A stretch of 64,000 bases of DNA from Halomonas salipaludis (lineage in GTDB: Bacteria > Pseudomonadota > Gammaproteobacteria > Pseudomonadales > Halomonadaceae): NCBI RefSeq assembly GCF_002286975.1, contig NZ_NSKB01000002.1, positions 558,001 to 622,000 on the forward strand, written 5' to 3'. A program made the translations under genes and the position numbers. Below the pieces are notes generated by a model. It was not told the origin of the DNA and made no database searches. It was given only the letters and a program-made list of their open reading frames with translations. Shown here one piece after another: positions 34,811-41,217 of the stretch (position 1 is its first letter; every line of letters begins with the position of its first letter).

Positions 34811-35641
34811 TTACTTTTTGGCTTTTCTCTCATCCCAAGTCTCCAAGATAAATAACGCTATGGTATGGGCTGAGTGAATAGCTAGCCGCGCGTGCCTTGG
34901 CTTTAGATTATATATTTTTCGCCCTTGGCCATGAGCGGAGCTTGCATGCGTCCTAAACGCTCCAATGCCGTCAACTACAGACAATAAGCCAGAAAGAATC
35001 TTTTTTAGATCGTGATCTTCCAGCACTCCTGGGTCAAAGCCTAGATCAGAACGTACAATCTTCCACACATTTTGGAGATCCTGCTTTTGAGGCATTTCCA
35101 ACTGTTCATCTGCTATATATGTCTTGAAAATGGATTCAAGAATGTTACATGCGGCTGATACGGCCTCTCTAGGTTCAGAGTTTACGTTGGCAAGGGCTCT
35201 ATTAAACTCTGCATCAATTGAGGGAATATCGCGCCCTTTAATCAGTTCGGCCAGCGATCGACTGGGTGCAGAACTACCATCGGAAATTATTCCGCCCGAA
35301 AGATACGTAAGGTTGCACCGAGAAAGAATTGTTTCTAGCTTGGTTTTTAACTCTTTCTTTACATCCACAGCAGGGGTGCCAAGCCAAGAAAATGTATCAT
35401 CCTCCAAATCTGGCAACTCCATGTAGCCCTCAATAATCCGCCCTAAAACAACCAAAGGATGCTTAGAGTCTTTATTGACTCGCCGAAGCCATGCCTGCAC
35501 TTTGACGGGCTTTGAGCCATCGGGTGGCTCGCCAGGGGCTTCAGCATACGAGAAAAGATTGTCCAAGCTGGCGTGTGTTTCGATTGCGGGCATGTTCTCT
35601 GACAGCACGGCTATGACTGGGGCCGGGATTTCCTTTCTCAT
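34811..35641 (-). CDS. Abi_C-like (abortive infection C-terminal domain) protein
   Basis: A 276-residue protein. Its last third matches the Abi_C pattern: AACNILESIFKTYI, then GIGAFRTHASSAHGQGR with the conserved R-x-x-x-S-x-x-H-G, then PRHARLAIHSAHTIALFILE. Abi_C is found in phage-exclusion and other accessory proteins. The N-terminal part is unknown. I start at ATG 35641; the open frame continues upstream through the 5' end of the divergent recombinase gene, which is unlikely to be translated. Low GC and adjacent attC-like sites suggest a cassette. A defence role is inference from the domain. Confidence 0.6.
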   Translation of the reverse strand: MRKEIPAPVIAVLSENMPAIETHASLDNLFSYAEAPGEPPDGSKPVKVQAWLRRVNKDSKHPLVVLGRIIEGYMELPDLEDDTFSWLGTPAVDVKKELKTKLETILSRCNLTYLSGGIISDGSSAPSRSLAELIKGRDIPSIDAEFNRALANVNSEPREAVSAACNILESIFKTYIADEQLEMPQKQDLQNVWKIVRSDLGFDPGVLEDHDLKKILSGLLSVVDGIGAFRTHASSAHGQGRKIYNLKPRHARLAIHSAHTIALFILETWDERKAKK

Positions 35642-35825
35642 AGGCTTACTCGCATGTCTCTTAGAATGCTTAACATCATCGCGCGTGCCGCATAACGAGA
35701 ACGAACGCACATGCAGCCTATGCCGGACTGGCCGCTTTGGTGGGTTTTCGGCTAACTCCAAGATCCAGCACACGTCGAGTATGTTCTGGACCATCCTATA
35801 CATTCCACCCGAGGAGGTCCATACC

Positions 35826-36446
35826 ATGAACACATCAACAACCGCTACCCACCAGGCCTGGAACAAAGGTAAGCTGGTTGGTCAGAAAAAACCACTTCGT
35901 CTCAAAGACATTTGGGCCATTCGTGTCAGGCTGCAGCTTGCTGAAAAGACACGAGAGCTCGCGCTATTCGAGGTGGCGATCGATAGCAAACTGCGAGCCT
36001 GTGACCTGGTCAAATTACGTGTCCGAGATGTGGCCCATGGCGATCGTGTCTCTTCAAGAGCCATCGTCACGCAGCAGAAAACGATGAGACCAGTACAATT
36101 TGAGATAGCCGAGCAAACTCGCACTGTCTTGGAAGAGTGGATGCAGCTCGCACATCTCCGCAACGATGACTACTTGTTTCCAAGTCGCCTGAGCAGCTCG
36201 GGGCACTTATCCACGCGGCAATACGCACGCATCGTTAAGTCATGGGTAGCCTCTATTGGCCTGGAGTCTTCGGCCTATGGAACTCACACGTTGCGTCGCA
36301 CTAAGGCATCGTTAATTTATCGGCGAACAAAAAATCTGAGAGCCGTTCAACTTCTCTTAGGTCATACCAAGCTTGAAAGTACCGTCAGATACCTAGGTAT
36401 TGAGGTGGATGACGCATTGGTCATGGCTGAGCAGACAGAGGTCTAG
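35826..36446 (+). CDS. Short tyrosine recombinase/integrase
   Basis: A 206-residue tyrosine recombinase consisting almost only of the catalytic domain. The catalytic set is complete: Arg57 (SKLRACDL), Lys85 (QQKT), His154 and Arg157 (THTLRRTK), His180 (LLGHTKLES) and nucleophile Tyr189 (VRYLG). It lacks the N-terminal core-binding domain and the extra segment of integron integrases, so it is not IntI. GAGGAGG lies eight bases before the ATG. It is the only plus-strand gene in the minus-strand cassette block, divergent from the Abi_C-like gene. Its targets are unknown; it may act on nearby repeats. Confidence 0.85.
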   Translation: MNTSTTATHQAWNKGKLVGQKKPLRLKDIWAIRVRLQLAEKTRELALFEVAIDSKLRACDLVKLRVRDVAHGDRVSSRAIVTQQKTMRPVQFEIAEQTRTVLEEWMQLAHLRNDDYLFPSRLSSSGHLSTRQYARIVKSWVASIGLESSAYGTHTLRRTKASLIYRRTKNLRAVQLLLGHTKLESTVRYLGIEVDDALVMAEQTEV

Positions 36447-36454
36447 CGACTCCC

Positions 36455-36483
36455 AGCGACGGCTTTGCCTTAAGGCCGTCGCT
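36455..36483 (+). terminator. Terminator-like hairpin after the recombinase gene
   Basis: AGCGACGGC at 36455 pairs perfectly with GCCGTCGCT ending at 36483, an 11-base loop between. It lies nine bases after the recombinase stop. There is no T run, so termination is plausible but not certain. Confidence 0.45.
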
Positions 36484-36522
36484 ATACGGCCACGGCCAGG
36501 AGCGGAAGTTCAGTGGAGACTG

Positions 36523-36538
36523 ATATAACGTCTTAGAC
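36523..36538 (-). other. Truncated attC core pair
   Basis: On the minus strand GTCTAAG runs straight into ACGTTATAT, so the two core sites of an attC are present but the arms and loop are missing. The palindromic leader repeat follows as after the complete sites. It is probably a deletion derivative. Confidence 0.4.
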
Positions 36539-36560
36539 GACACCTGTTTCCAATAAGATC

Positions 36561-37025
36561 TCATTTCACGTCTTCATAGTCGTAGAAAACCAAGTCCGGA
36601 CAGCCGTTTGGACATCTAAGGCCGAGTTGGCGGCCCTTTTCTACGCGGAATTGTTGGAGCGTAGATTTTCTATACTGATCAAAGCAATTGGTGCATAATT
36701 TCTGAGCGTTCACTAGTTCACCAGAATAAGCTGTCGGTATATAGGCGAAGACCCCTTGAGCAATTCCTCGTAGTACATATTTCTCTCGTTCCTCATCCCA
36801 CCGCCGGAGCTCTTCGCATTCTTCCCTGGCGCGCCTAAGTTCATCTATCAGCTTTTGATGCTCCTGCTGCGCTTCAATTAAATTCTGTTGGGCTGAGATA
36901 ATTGCCTCGTTGAACTTAATCAGCTGATCTTGTGCTTTGGCTGAATCGCGAACATCGACCATAGCGCGGCCAAGACTAAGAGCTGTCTGAAGGCTTGAGA
37001 GTGCTACTGGTAAGTTTTCGAGCAT
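36561..37025 (-). CDS. Hypothetical coiled-coil protein with C-terminal zinc-ribbon
   Basis: A 154-residue protein. The first two thirds are helical and coiled-coil (QQNLIEAQQEHQKLIDELRR). The end has paired cysteines, LCTNCFDQ and LRCPNGCPD, that look like a small zinc ribbon. Similar uncharacterised proteins occur in accessory DNA of many bacteria; no function is known to me. ATG 37025 has a GAGGATC site upstream and begins shortly after the attC at 37065-37151, so it is probably the next cassette. Confidence 0.6.
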   Translation of the reverse strand: MLENLPVALSSLQTALSLGRAMVDVRDSAKAQDQLIKFNEAIISAQQNLIEAQQEHQKLIDELRRAREECEELRRWDEEREKYVLRGIAQGVFAYIPTAYSGELVNAQKLCTNCFDQYRKSTLQQFRVEKGRQLGLRCPNGCPDLVFYDYEDVK

Positions 37026-37064
37026 TGTCGATCCTCGCCACATGAAGCGGATTAGTTTAGTGCC

Positions 37065-37151
37065 GGTTAACGTCAGCCATAACCGGCCCCGAAAAGCAAA
37101 GCGACGAAGGAGCGGAGCCTTTCGGGGTCCGAGTTTATGGCCTTGTTATAC
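37065..37151 (-). other. attC recombination site, 87 bp
   Basis: The clearest attC in the window. On the minus strand it runs from GTATAAC to GTTAACC. The arms TAACAAGGCCATAAACTCGG and, complemented, TAACGTCAGCCATAACCGGC pair, followed by an ACCCCGAAA/TTTTCGGGG stem around a 35-base loop. The ParA-like gene's TAA stop lies inside the left core. Confidence 0.8.
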
Positions 37152-38177
37152 ATTTTCTGTCATTTCATGCAATTCGTTGGCCATCTGCTCAAACACTGCC
37201 CTAAATTTATCTCGACTTTCCTTCATGTTCTCTAGAATCACACCGCCTTGCTCCAGCTGGTCGTCGCTTAGTGCGAAAATAGGCACGTTATACTTTTGTG
37301 ACTGGGCGATCAGCGAGTTGAAATCGGCAACATTCGCAAGATTATATGGCTCGTCCGTTGCCGAATATCTCCTAAACTCATCCTCGCTGATGGCCATGCC
37401 AATTGGCTCAAGTGCTGGAATTAGTTTTTGAGACACAGTCTCTTTTATAACGTCAATCCAACGCTGAAAAGATTTGGCCGGAGCGCCACTTCTTGGTCTA
37501 TACCTCTGAGAAATGAAGCCTACGAACTTAGGTGGGGTGTCCGGAAGTCTATAGTCGACCTCTCCATCCCGAAACGGAGCCACATCTGCGTTCCACCTAG
37601 GAACAACGCTGGAAAGAGATCTAATCGCTTGTGCACAGAAAAAGTCGGGAGACGTTGGCACAATGAAATAATCGCTAGACATTAGAAGGCATTCGTTAAG
37701 TGCACCAACACTAGGGCTCATATCGATTATTACATATTCAAAATCATGCTCTTCCCCTGTTATGCGAAGCAACTCACCGATACTTCCAGGCAAATTCCTG
37801 ATTGCAGGAATGGCGGCACTGGTGGTTAATGCAACACTTACTTGTGTCTCAATCTCCGAAAGAGCCAAATTGCCACAATAAATAAATAGATTTTCATTCC
37901 GTGTCGGAGCTGGATTCCCTGACTTAAGGCCGGTTAATTTTCCAGACATGACCGGTTGAAGTCCTTCTGAAAGGTCGCAACCGGGGTTCGCCGTATAGAA
38001 TTCCTCAATATCTTCTACAGAGTTATAATCGAGAACCAAGGCCGTCAAGTTGCATTGTGGATCGGCGTCAACAATTAGTGTCTTATACCCTTGTTCCGCG
38101 AGAACCCATCCAAGATTAAAGGCAGTAGTTGTTTTACTTACACCGCCTTTGTGATTAAAAAGTGATATCATCTTCAT
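37146..38177 (-). CDS. ParA/Soj-like ATPase (AAA family)
   Basis: A 343-residue ParA-type ATPase. The deviant Walker A KGGVSKTTTAFNLG is at residues 11-24 with its signature lysine, the Walker A' strand LIVDADPQCNLTALVL follows, and EYVIIDMSPSVGALN is the Walker B region. ParA proteins partition plasmids or position cargo. Here no parB or centromere-like repeats are adjacent, and the gene sits with its stop inside an attC, so it is an orphan carried as a cassette. A GGAG site seven bases before the ATG supports the start. The C-terminal half is not typical and could bind a partner. Confidence 0.85.
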   Translation of the reverse strand: MKMISLFNHKGGVSKTTTAFNLGWVLAEQGYKTLIVDADPQCNLTALVLDYNSVEDIEEFYTANPGCDLSEGLQPVMSGKLTGLKSGNPAPTRNENLFIYCGNLALSEIETQVSVALTTSAAIPAIRNLPGSIGELLRITGEEHDFEYVIIDMSPSVGALNECLLMSSDYFIVPTSPDFFCAQAIRSLSSVVPRWNADVAPFRDGEVDYRLPDTPPKFVGFISQRYRPRSGAPAKSFQRWIDVIKETVSQKLIPALEPIGMAISEDEFRRYSATDEPYNLANVADFNSLIAQSQKYNVPIFALSDDQLEQGGVILENMKESRDKFRAVFEQMANELHEMTENV

Positions 38178-38264
38178 TCTATTACTCCATCCGAATAATG
38201 CAGGGTCAAGGTGCTGGGTGGAGCGAAGCGTAACCCAGTCGCCGTCAGCGATTTGATAGAGGCT

Positions 38265-38453
38265 CTACACGACAAGGTATATTCCACCACCTAGAGCCGC
38301 GATTCCAATCAGCCTAAGCGACCAGATTGTCGATTGTAGCGATGCTGGATCCCGCCCCGCCTTTAAGATCTCGTTCATCGAGTCGGACTGCCGGAATGAC
38401 TGGATCAGCGAACTTGCGCCTATAATTATTAGGATCACGCCCACTATTGTCAT
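38265..38453 (-). CDS. Small membrane protein, 62 residues
   Basis: A short protein with two hydrophobic segments (GVILIIIGASSLIQSF and LIGIAALGGGIYLVV) separated by a charged loop. AAGGAGAG three bases before the ATG is a strong ribosome site. It lies just upstream of the ParA-like gene on the same strand, with a CTGGGT/ACCCAG hairpin between them. Function unknown. Confidence 0.5.
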   Translation of the reverse strand: MTIVGVILIIIGASSLIQSFRQSDSMNEILKAGRDPASLQSTIWSLRLIGIAALGGGIYLVV

Positions 38454-38465
38454 GTTCTCTCCTTG

Positions 38466-38695
38466 CTATCGAAGTACCAAGAGCGCGCCCAATGACACAA
38501 ACACTAGTGACAGGGCCAGTAGCCCTCCGAAATACTCGCTTACAGGGTCATCGCCTGCGTAAAAGTGTCGCTATCATTGTTGGATTCGCGGCGCATATGT
38601 CGCGCGGCCCATTTTATCCGTATGTATCCCGGACCGTTGATCAGCGTTCCGACAAGACCCAAAACAAGAAGAATCCACCCCACTATGGAAGTCAT
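38466..38695 (-). pseudogene. Small two-segment membrane ORF, probably frameshifted
   Basis: An ORF starting MTSIVGWILLVLGLVGTLIN with a GAGGGACGAG ribosome site encodes 51 residues and stops at 38540. A second frame that overlaps its end, with no start of its own, continues as DPVSEYFGGLLALSLVFVS and stops at 38466, giving a second hydrophobic segment. Joined, they would make a two-segment membrane protein of about 75 residues like the gene just downstream. A single-base frameshift is the simplest reading; a working 51-residue form cannot be excluded. Confidence 0.4.
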
Positions 38696-38769
38696 ATCTC
38701 GTCCCTCTACAGGTATTAGACTGCCAATCTATGATCGAATATACGTGCCTGCCGTCTTTGCCACCATGT

Positions 38770-38865
38770 CGGCTTTGGGTCGTCAGTTTACCTCATCCAA
38801 AATCAGCATAGCCTAAAGTTCTCCAGCCGGCCAGGAGCTGACCTTCAGCGAGCACTGACATAATG
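38770..38865. repeat. Palindromic cassette-leader repeat
   Basis: Contains GGCTTTGGGTCGTCAG (also at 40295) and the GGCC-centred repeat GGCCAGGAGCTGACCTTCAG. The latter recurs in variant form at about 33640, 36500, and split by MITEs at 21.4 and 32.0-32.2 kb. It follows cassette ends in the minus-strand direction. Confidence 0.5.
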
Positions 38866-38927
38866 GCATCAAGGAAAGCTTCAGGTAGACCGGCAAAAGT
38901 AGCCAGAAGGCCAAGCTCGCCAAGCAA

Positions 38928-40064
38928 CTATCTGAATTTCGTAGTGTACCTACGAGAAACCCACCCCTCAACTCGATCCCCCTCAATTTCGACTTCTACA
39001 AGAAGCCATGCCCGCTCGGAGGAATCCAGCACCACTATGATTTTTCCCAGTGGTAGGTTAGTCATGACTTGCGATTTCATGCTCGGCCCGGTTCTAAGCC
39101 GCAATCCTTCACCCGTCACTATCCGACACCCGGCGAATATCCCCCTCTCCAATTGACTTTTACACCGTGCAAGCCTCTTGGCTCCATGAGGAGTAGTAAC
39201 ACCTTCACTGACGACCGCTCTTTCACTGTACTGTTCTAGAGCCATCGTTGCCGCAATGTTCATCAGGAACGGCAAAACTATCCAATAAAAAAGCCAAACT
39301 AGAGCGCGGCGCCCGTTTTCGGAAAGAGAGGAGAAATCAAGACCACCTTGGCATAAATGGTTCAGCTCCGCCTCTACGGCTGCAAGCTCTTCTGGTACTT
39401 TCTGTTGTCCAGTCTGCTGTCGGTAGCCCGCCTGTTGAGCGATAGCCACAGCTTGGTGGATGAGTTCAGGATCGAAGGGCGTCCCTGTAAGCCGCGGAAG
39501 TGCATCCATAAGTGAGGAGAATTCCAGCCCACTCAACGCCCGTGTGACAGGAGAGTCTTGAAAGTCACGCGCCATCTGAACAGCGGGCGAGCCATGAAAC
39601 TCCCGAGCCATGCGCATCAACGGCGATTCTTGAAGGTCACGCGCCATCTGAACAGCGGGCGAGCCTTGAAACTCCCGAGCCATACGCATCAACGGCGACT
39701 CTTGAAAGTCACGCGCCATCTGAACAGCGGGCGAATCTTGATACTCCCGAGCCATGCGCATCAACGGCGACTCTTGAAGATCACGCGCCATCTGAACAGT
39801 GGGCGAGTCTTGAAATTCCCGAGCCATGCGCATCAACGGCGACTCTTGAAAGTCACGCGCCATCTGAACAGCGGGCGAGTCTTGAAACTCCCGAGCCATG
39901 CGCATCAACGGCAACTCTTGAAAGTCACGCGCCATCTGAACAGCGGGCGAGTCCTGAAAACCCCGAGCCATGCGCATCAACGGCGACTCTTGAAAGTCAC
40001 GCGCCATCTGAACAGCAGGCGAATCTAGGATCTCCCGAGCCATGCGAGTGCCCAGACTATTCAA
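38928..40064 (-). CDS. Tandem-repeat protein with C-terminal SH3-like domain
   Basis: About 378 residues. From residue 14 there are six full and one partial copies of a 24-residue unit, itself two 12-residue halves of the form SPAVQMARDFQE and SPLMRMAREFQD. A linker and a probable membrane segment (RRALVWLFYWIVLPFLMNIA) follow, then a C-terminal bacterial SH3-like domain (EGLRLRTGPSMKSQVMTNLP, then EGWVSRRY). Such SH3 domains bind peptides or cell-wall parts. I know no named family for the repeat. The start is uncertain: TTG 40064 has AGGGA close by, and no ATG occurs upstream in the open frame. It belongs to the minus-strand accessory block. Confidence 0.6.
   Translation of the reverse strand: MNSLGTRMAREILDSPAVQMARDFQESPLMRMARGFQDSPAVQMARDFQELPLMRMAREFQDSPAVQMARDFQESPLMRMAREFQDSPTVQMARDLQESPLMRMAREYQDSPAVQMARDFQESPLMRMAREFQGSPAVQMARDLQESPLMRMAREFHGSPAVQMARDFQDSPVTRALSGLEFSSLMDALPRLTGTPFDPELIHQAVAIAQQAGYRQQTGQQKVPEELAAVEAELNHLCQGGLDFSSLSENGRRALVWLFYWIVLPFLMNIAATMALEQYSERAVVSEGVTTPHGAKRLARCKSQLERGIFAGCRIVTGEGLRLRTGPSMKSQVMTNLPLGKIIVVLDSSERAWLLVEVEIEGDRVEGWVSRRYTTKFR
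39558..40025 (-). repeat. 72-bp in-frame tandem repeat array
   Basis: Six and a half nearly identical 72-base units encode the 24-residue protein repeats. High DNA identity, including synonymous positions, implies recent expansion or gene conversion, so copy number probably varies between strains. Confidence 0.9.
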
Positions 40065-40184
40065 TTCCCTGTCTAGACCATTTAGGACATCAGGCTGGTC
40101 TTCCAGATCAAGTCTCTTGCTAATAACACCACCCTCGTCGTTAATCTAAACTTGAACGCCTGTGGCGAGTCAACGGGCATCCAA

Positions 40185-40212
40185 CCAACAGCCAACAGCC
40201 AACAGCCAACAG
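40185..40212. repeat. Four tandem copies of a 7-bp repeat
   Basis: CCAACAG is repeated four times in a row in the gap between the repeat-protein gene and DUF427 copy 2, next to a GCCTAAC (40220-40226) that resembles an attC core. A simple-sequence tract likely to vary in length. Confidence 0.8.
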
Positions 40213-40315
40213 ATATAAGGCCTAACACTCTGAAACTGAAGAAACATACCCGCACGCTAATCATACATTGCCCACACCGTACTGGAACCTTTAGGCCGCT
40301 TTGGGTCGTCAGCTG

Positions 40316-40648
40316 TCACTCCACTATTTCCTCATAAAACGCCAACCTACCTGCTACTTCCTCCATCCCCTTTGCCGGCTGCTCGTAACTCCACGCCACG
40401 TCCTGGTGTTCACCAAACGAGAAATACGCGGCATCGCCTTTGAAAGGGCAGTGTGTCTCGGTATCGGAGTTGGTCAGCAGCTCCACCCGCACATCGTCGC
40501 GGGGAAGGTACTGTCGCGGCGGGTAGCCGCGCTCGCGGAGTTCGATGGCGCGGGTGGTGTCGGCCAGCACGGTGCCGTCGATCACCACGCTCACCCGGCG
40601 GGAGTGCGGGTGCAGGGTGATACGGGGTTCGGTGGAATCCATCGCCAT
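40316..40648 (-). CDS. DUF427 domain protein, copy 2
   Basis: A 110-residue DUF427 protein nearly the same as the one at 22502-22834, including RAIELRERGYPPRQYLPRDD and HCPFKGDAAYFSFG. Similarity extends upstream through the promoter region to about 40726. The two copies are in direct orientation roughly 17.8 kb apart, enclosing both the core-like catabolic genes and the cassette block. Function unknown. Confidence 0.8.
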   Translation of the reverse strand: MAMDSTEPRITLHPHSRRVSVVIDGTVLADTTRAIELRERGYPPRQYLPRDDVRVELLTNSDTETHCPFKGDAAYFSFGEHQDVAWSYEQPAKGMEEVAGRLAFYEEIVE

Positions 40649-40838
40649 CTTGGTATCCCTTGCGTATGGCGTTGTCGTTATACTGTTATGAAATTCAGCC
40701 TAGCACCCAAAGCTGGTTTGTCCCATGCGCTGGATCAACGGACTGGCAAAGCCGCCACCTCGGCTATGAATAGGACAGTAAGCGCATCCGCCATGTCCTC
40801 GAGCTGCGATTGGTGGAGTGAGGGTTGTGTCGAGATGA

Positions 40839-41135
40839 TCACACATGCGGGTCGAACAGCCGCACCTCTTGGATATCGACGTGCTCCCATACGCGGCCGG
40901 TCATGTAAGGCTCGGTGGCGAGCCAGGCATCGAAGGCCTGACGGTCGGCGAACTGAAAGTGGGCATTCGAGCCGATCATCTTGCCTTGTTCATTGAGGAT
41001 CGCTCCGCCGCTGAGGAAACTCCCCCTCTCGGTGAGCTGGCAAATCCCGTCCAAATGCGCTTCGCGATTTGCCATGCGACGATCCAGCGCTTCTGGGTCG
41101 GTGTAGTCGTAGGCGATAACGGCATACTGCTTCAT
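40839..41135 (-). CDS. YciI-family protein
   Basis: A 98-residue YCII-type protein (MKQYAVIAYDYTDPEALDRR, and later the FQFADRQAFDAWLATEPYMT segment with an aspartate and the DP motif). The fold is a ferredoxin-like dimer seen in muconolactone-isomerase-like proteins; most members have no known substrate. ATG 41135 has AAGGATG upstream; an ATG nine codons earlier is less likely. Confidence 0.8.
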   Translation of the reverse strand: MKQYAVIAYDYTDPEALDRRMANREAHLDGICQLTERGSFLSGGAILNEQGKMIGSNAHFQFADRQAFDAWLATEPYMTGRVWEHVDIQEVRLFDPHV

Positions 41136-41217
41136 GTAGCATCCTTTTTTGCTCATGTTCATCTGAATTGGATGAAGCAGCGTAACAGCACTTCCTGCGA
41201 CGTTGTTGAAGGCCCGC

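Noticed and set aside
35642-35866. N-terminal extension of the Abi_C-like protein to 35866
   Set aside because: It would run through the ribosome site and first codons of the divergent recombinase and contains no conserved features.
35826-36446. Integron integrase IntI
   Set aside because: The protein is about 206 residues, lacks the N-terminal domain and the integron-specific insertion, so it is an unrelated short tyrosine recombinase.
36455-36483. Hairpin as another attC site
   Set aside because: The stem is perfectly symmetric with no bulged bases and no core sequences; it fits a terminator better.
39558-40028. Plus-strand frame of repeated basic peptides opposite the tandem-repeat gene
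   Set aside because: It mirrors the 72-base repeats in antisense and has no ribosome site; the minus-strand frame continues into an SH3-like domain.
40082-40264. 60-residue hydrophobic minus-strand ORF
   Set aside because: It spans the 7-bp tandem repeat and a cassette-end region, with no ribosome site; likely chance.
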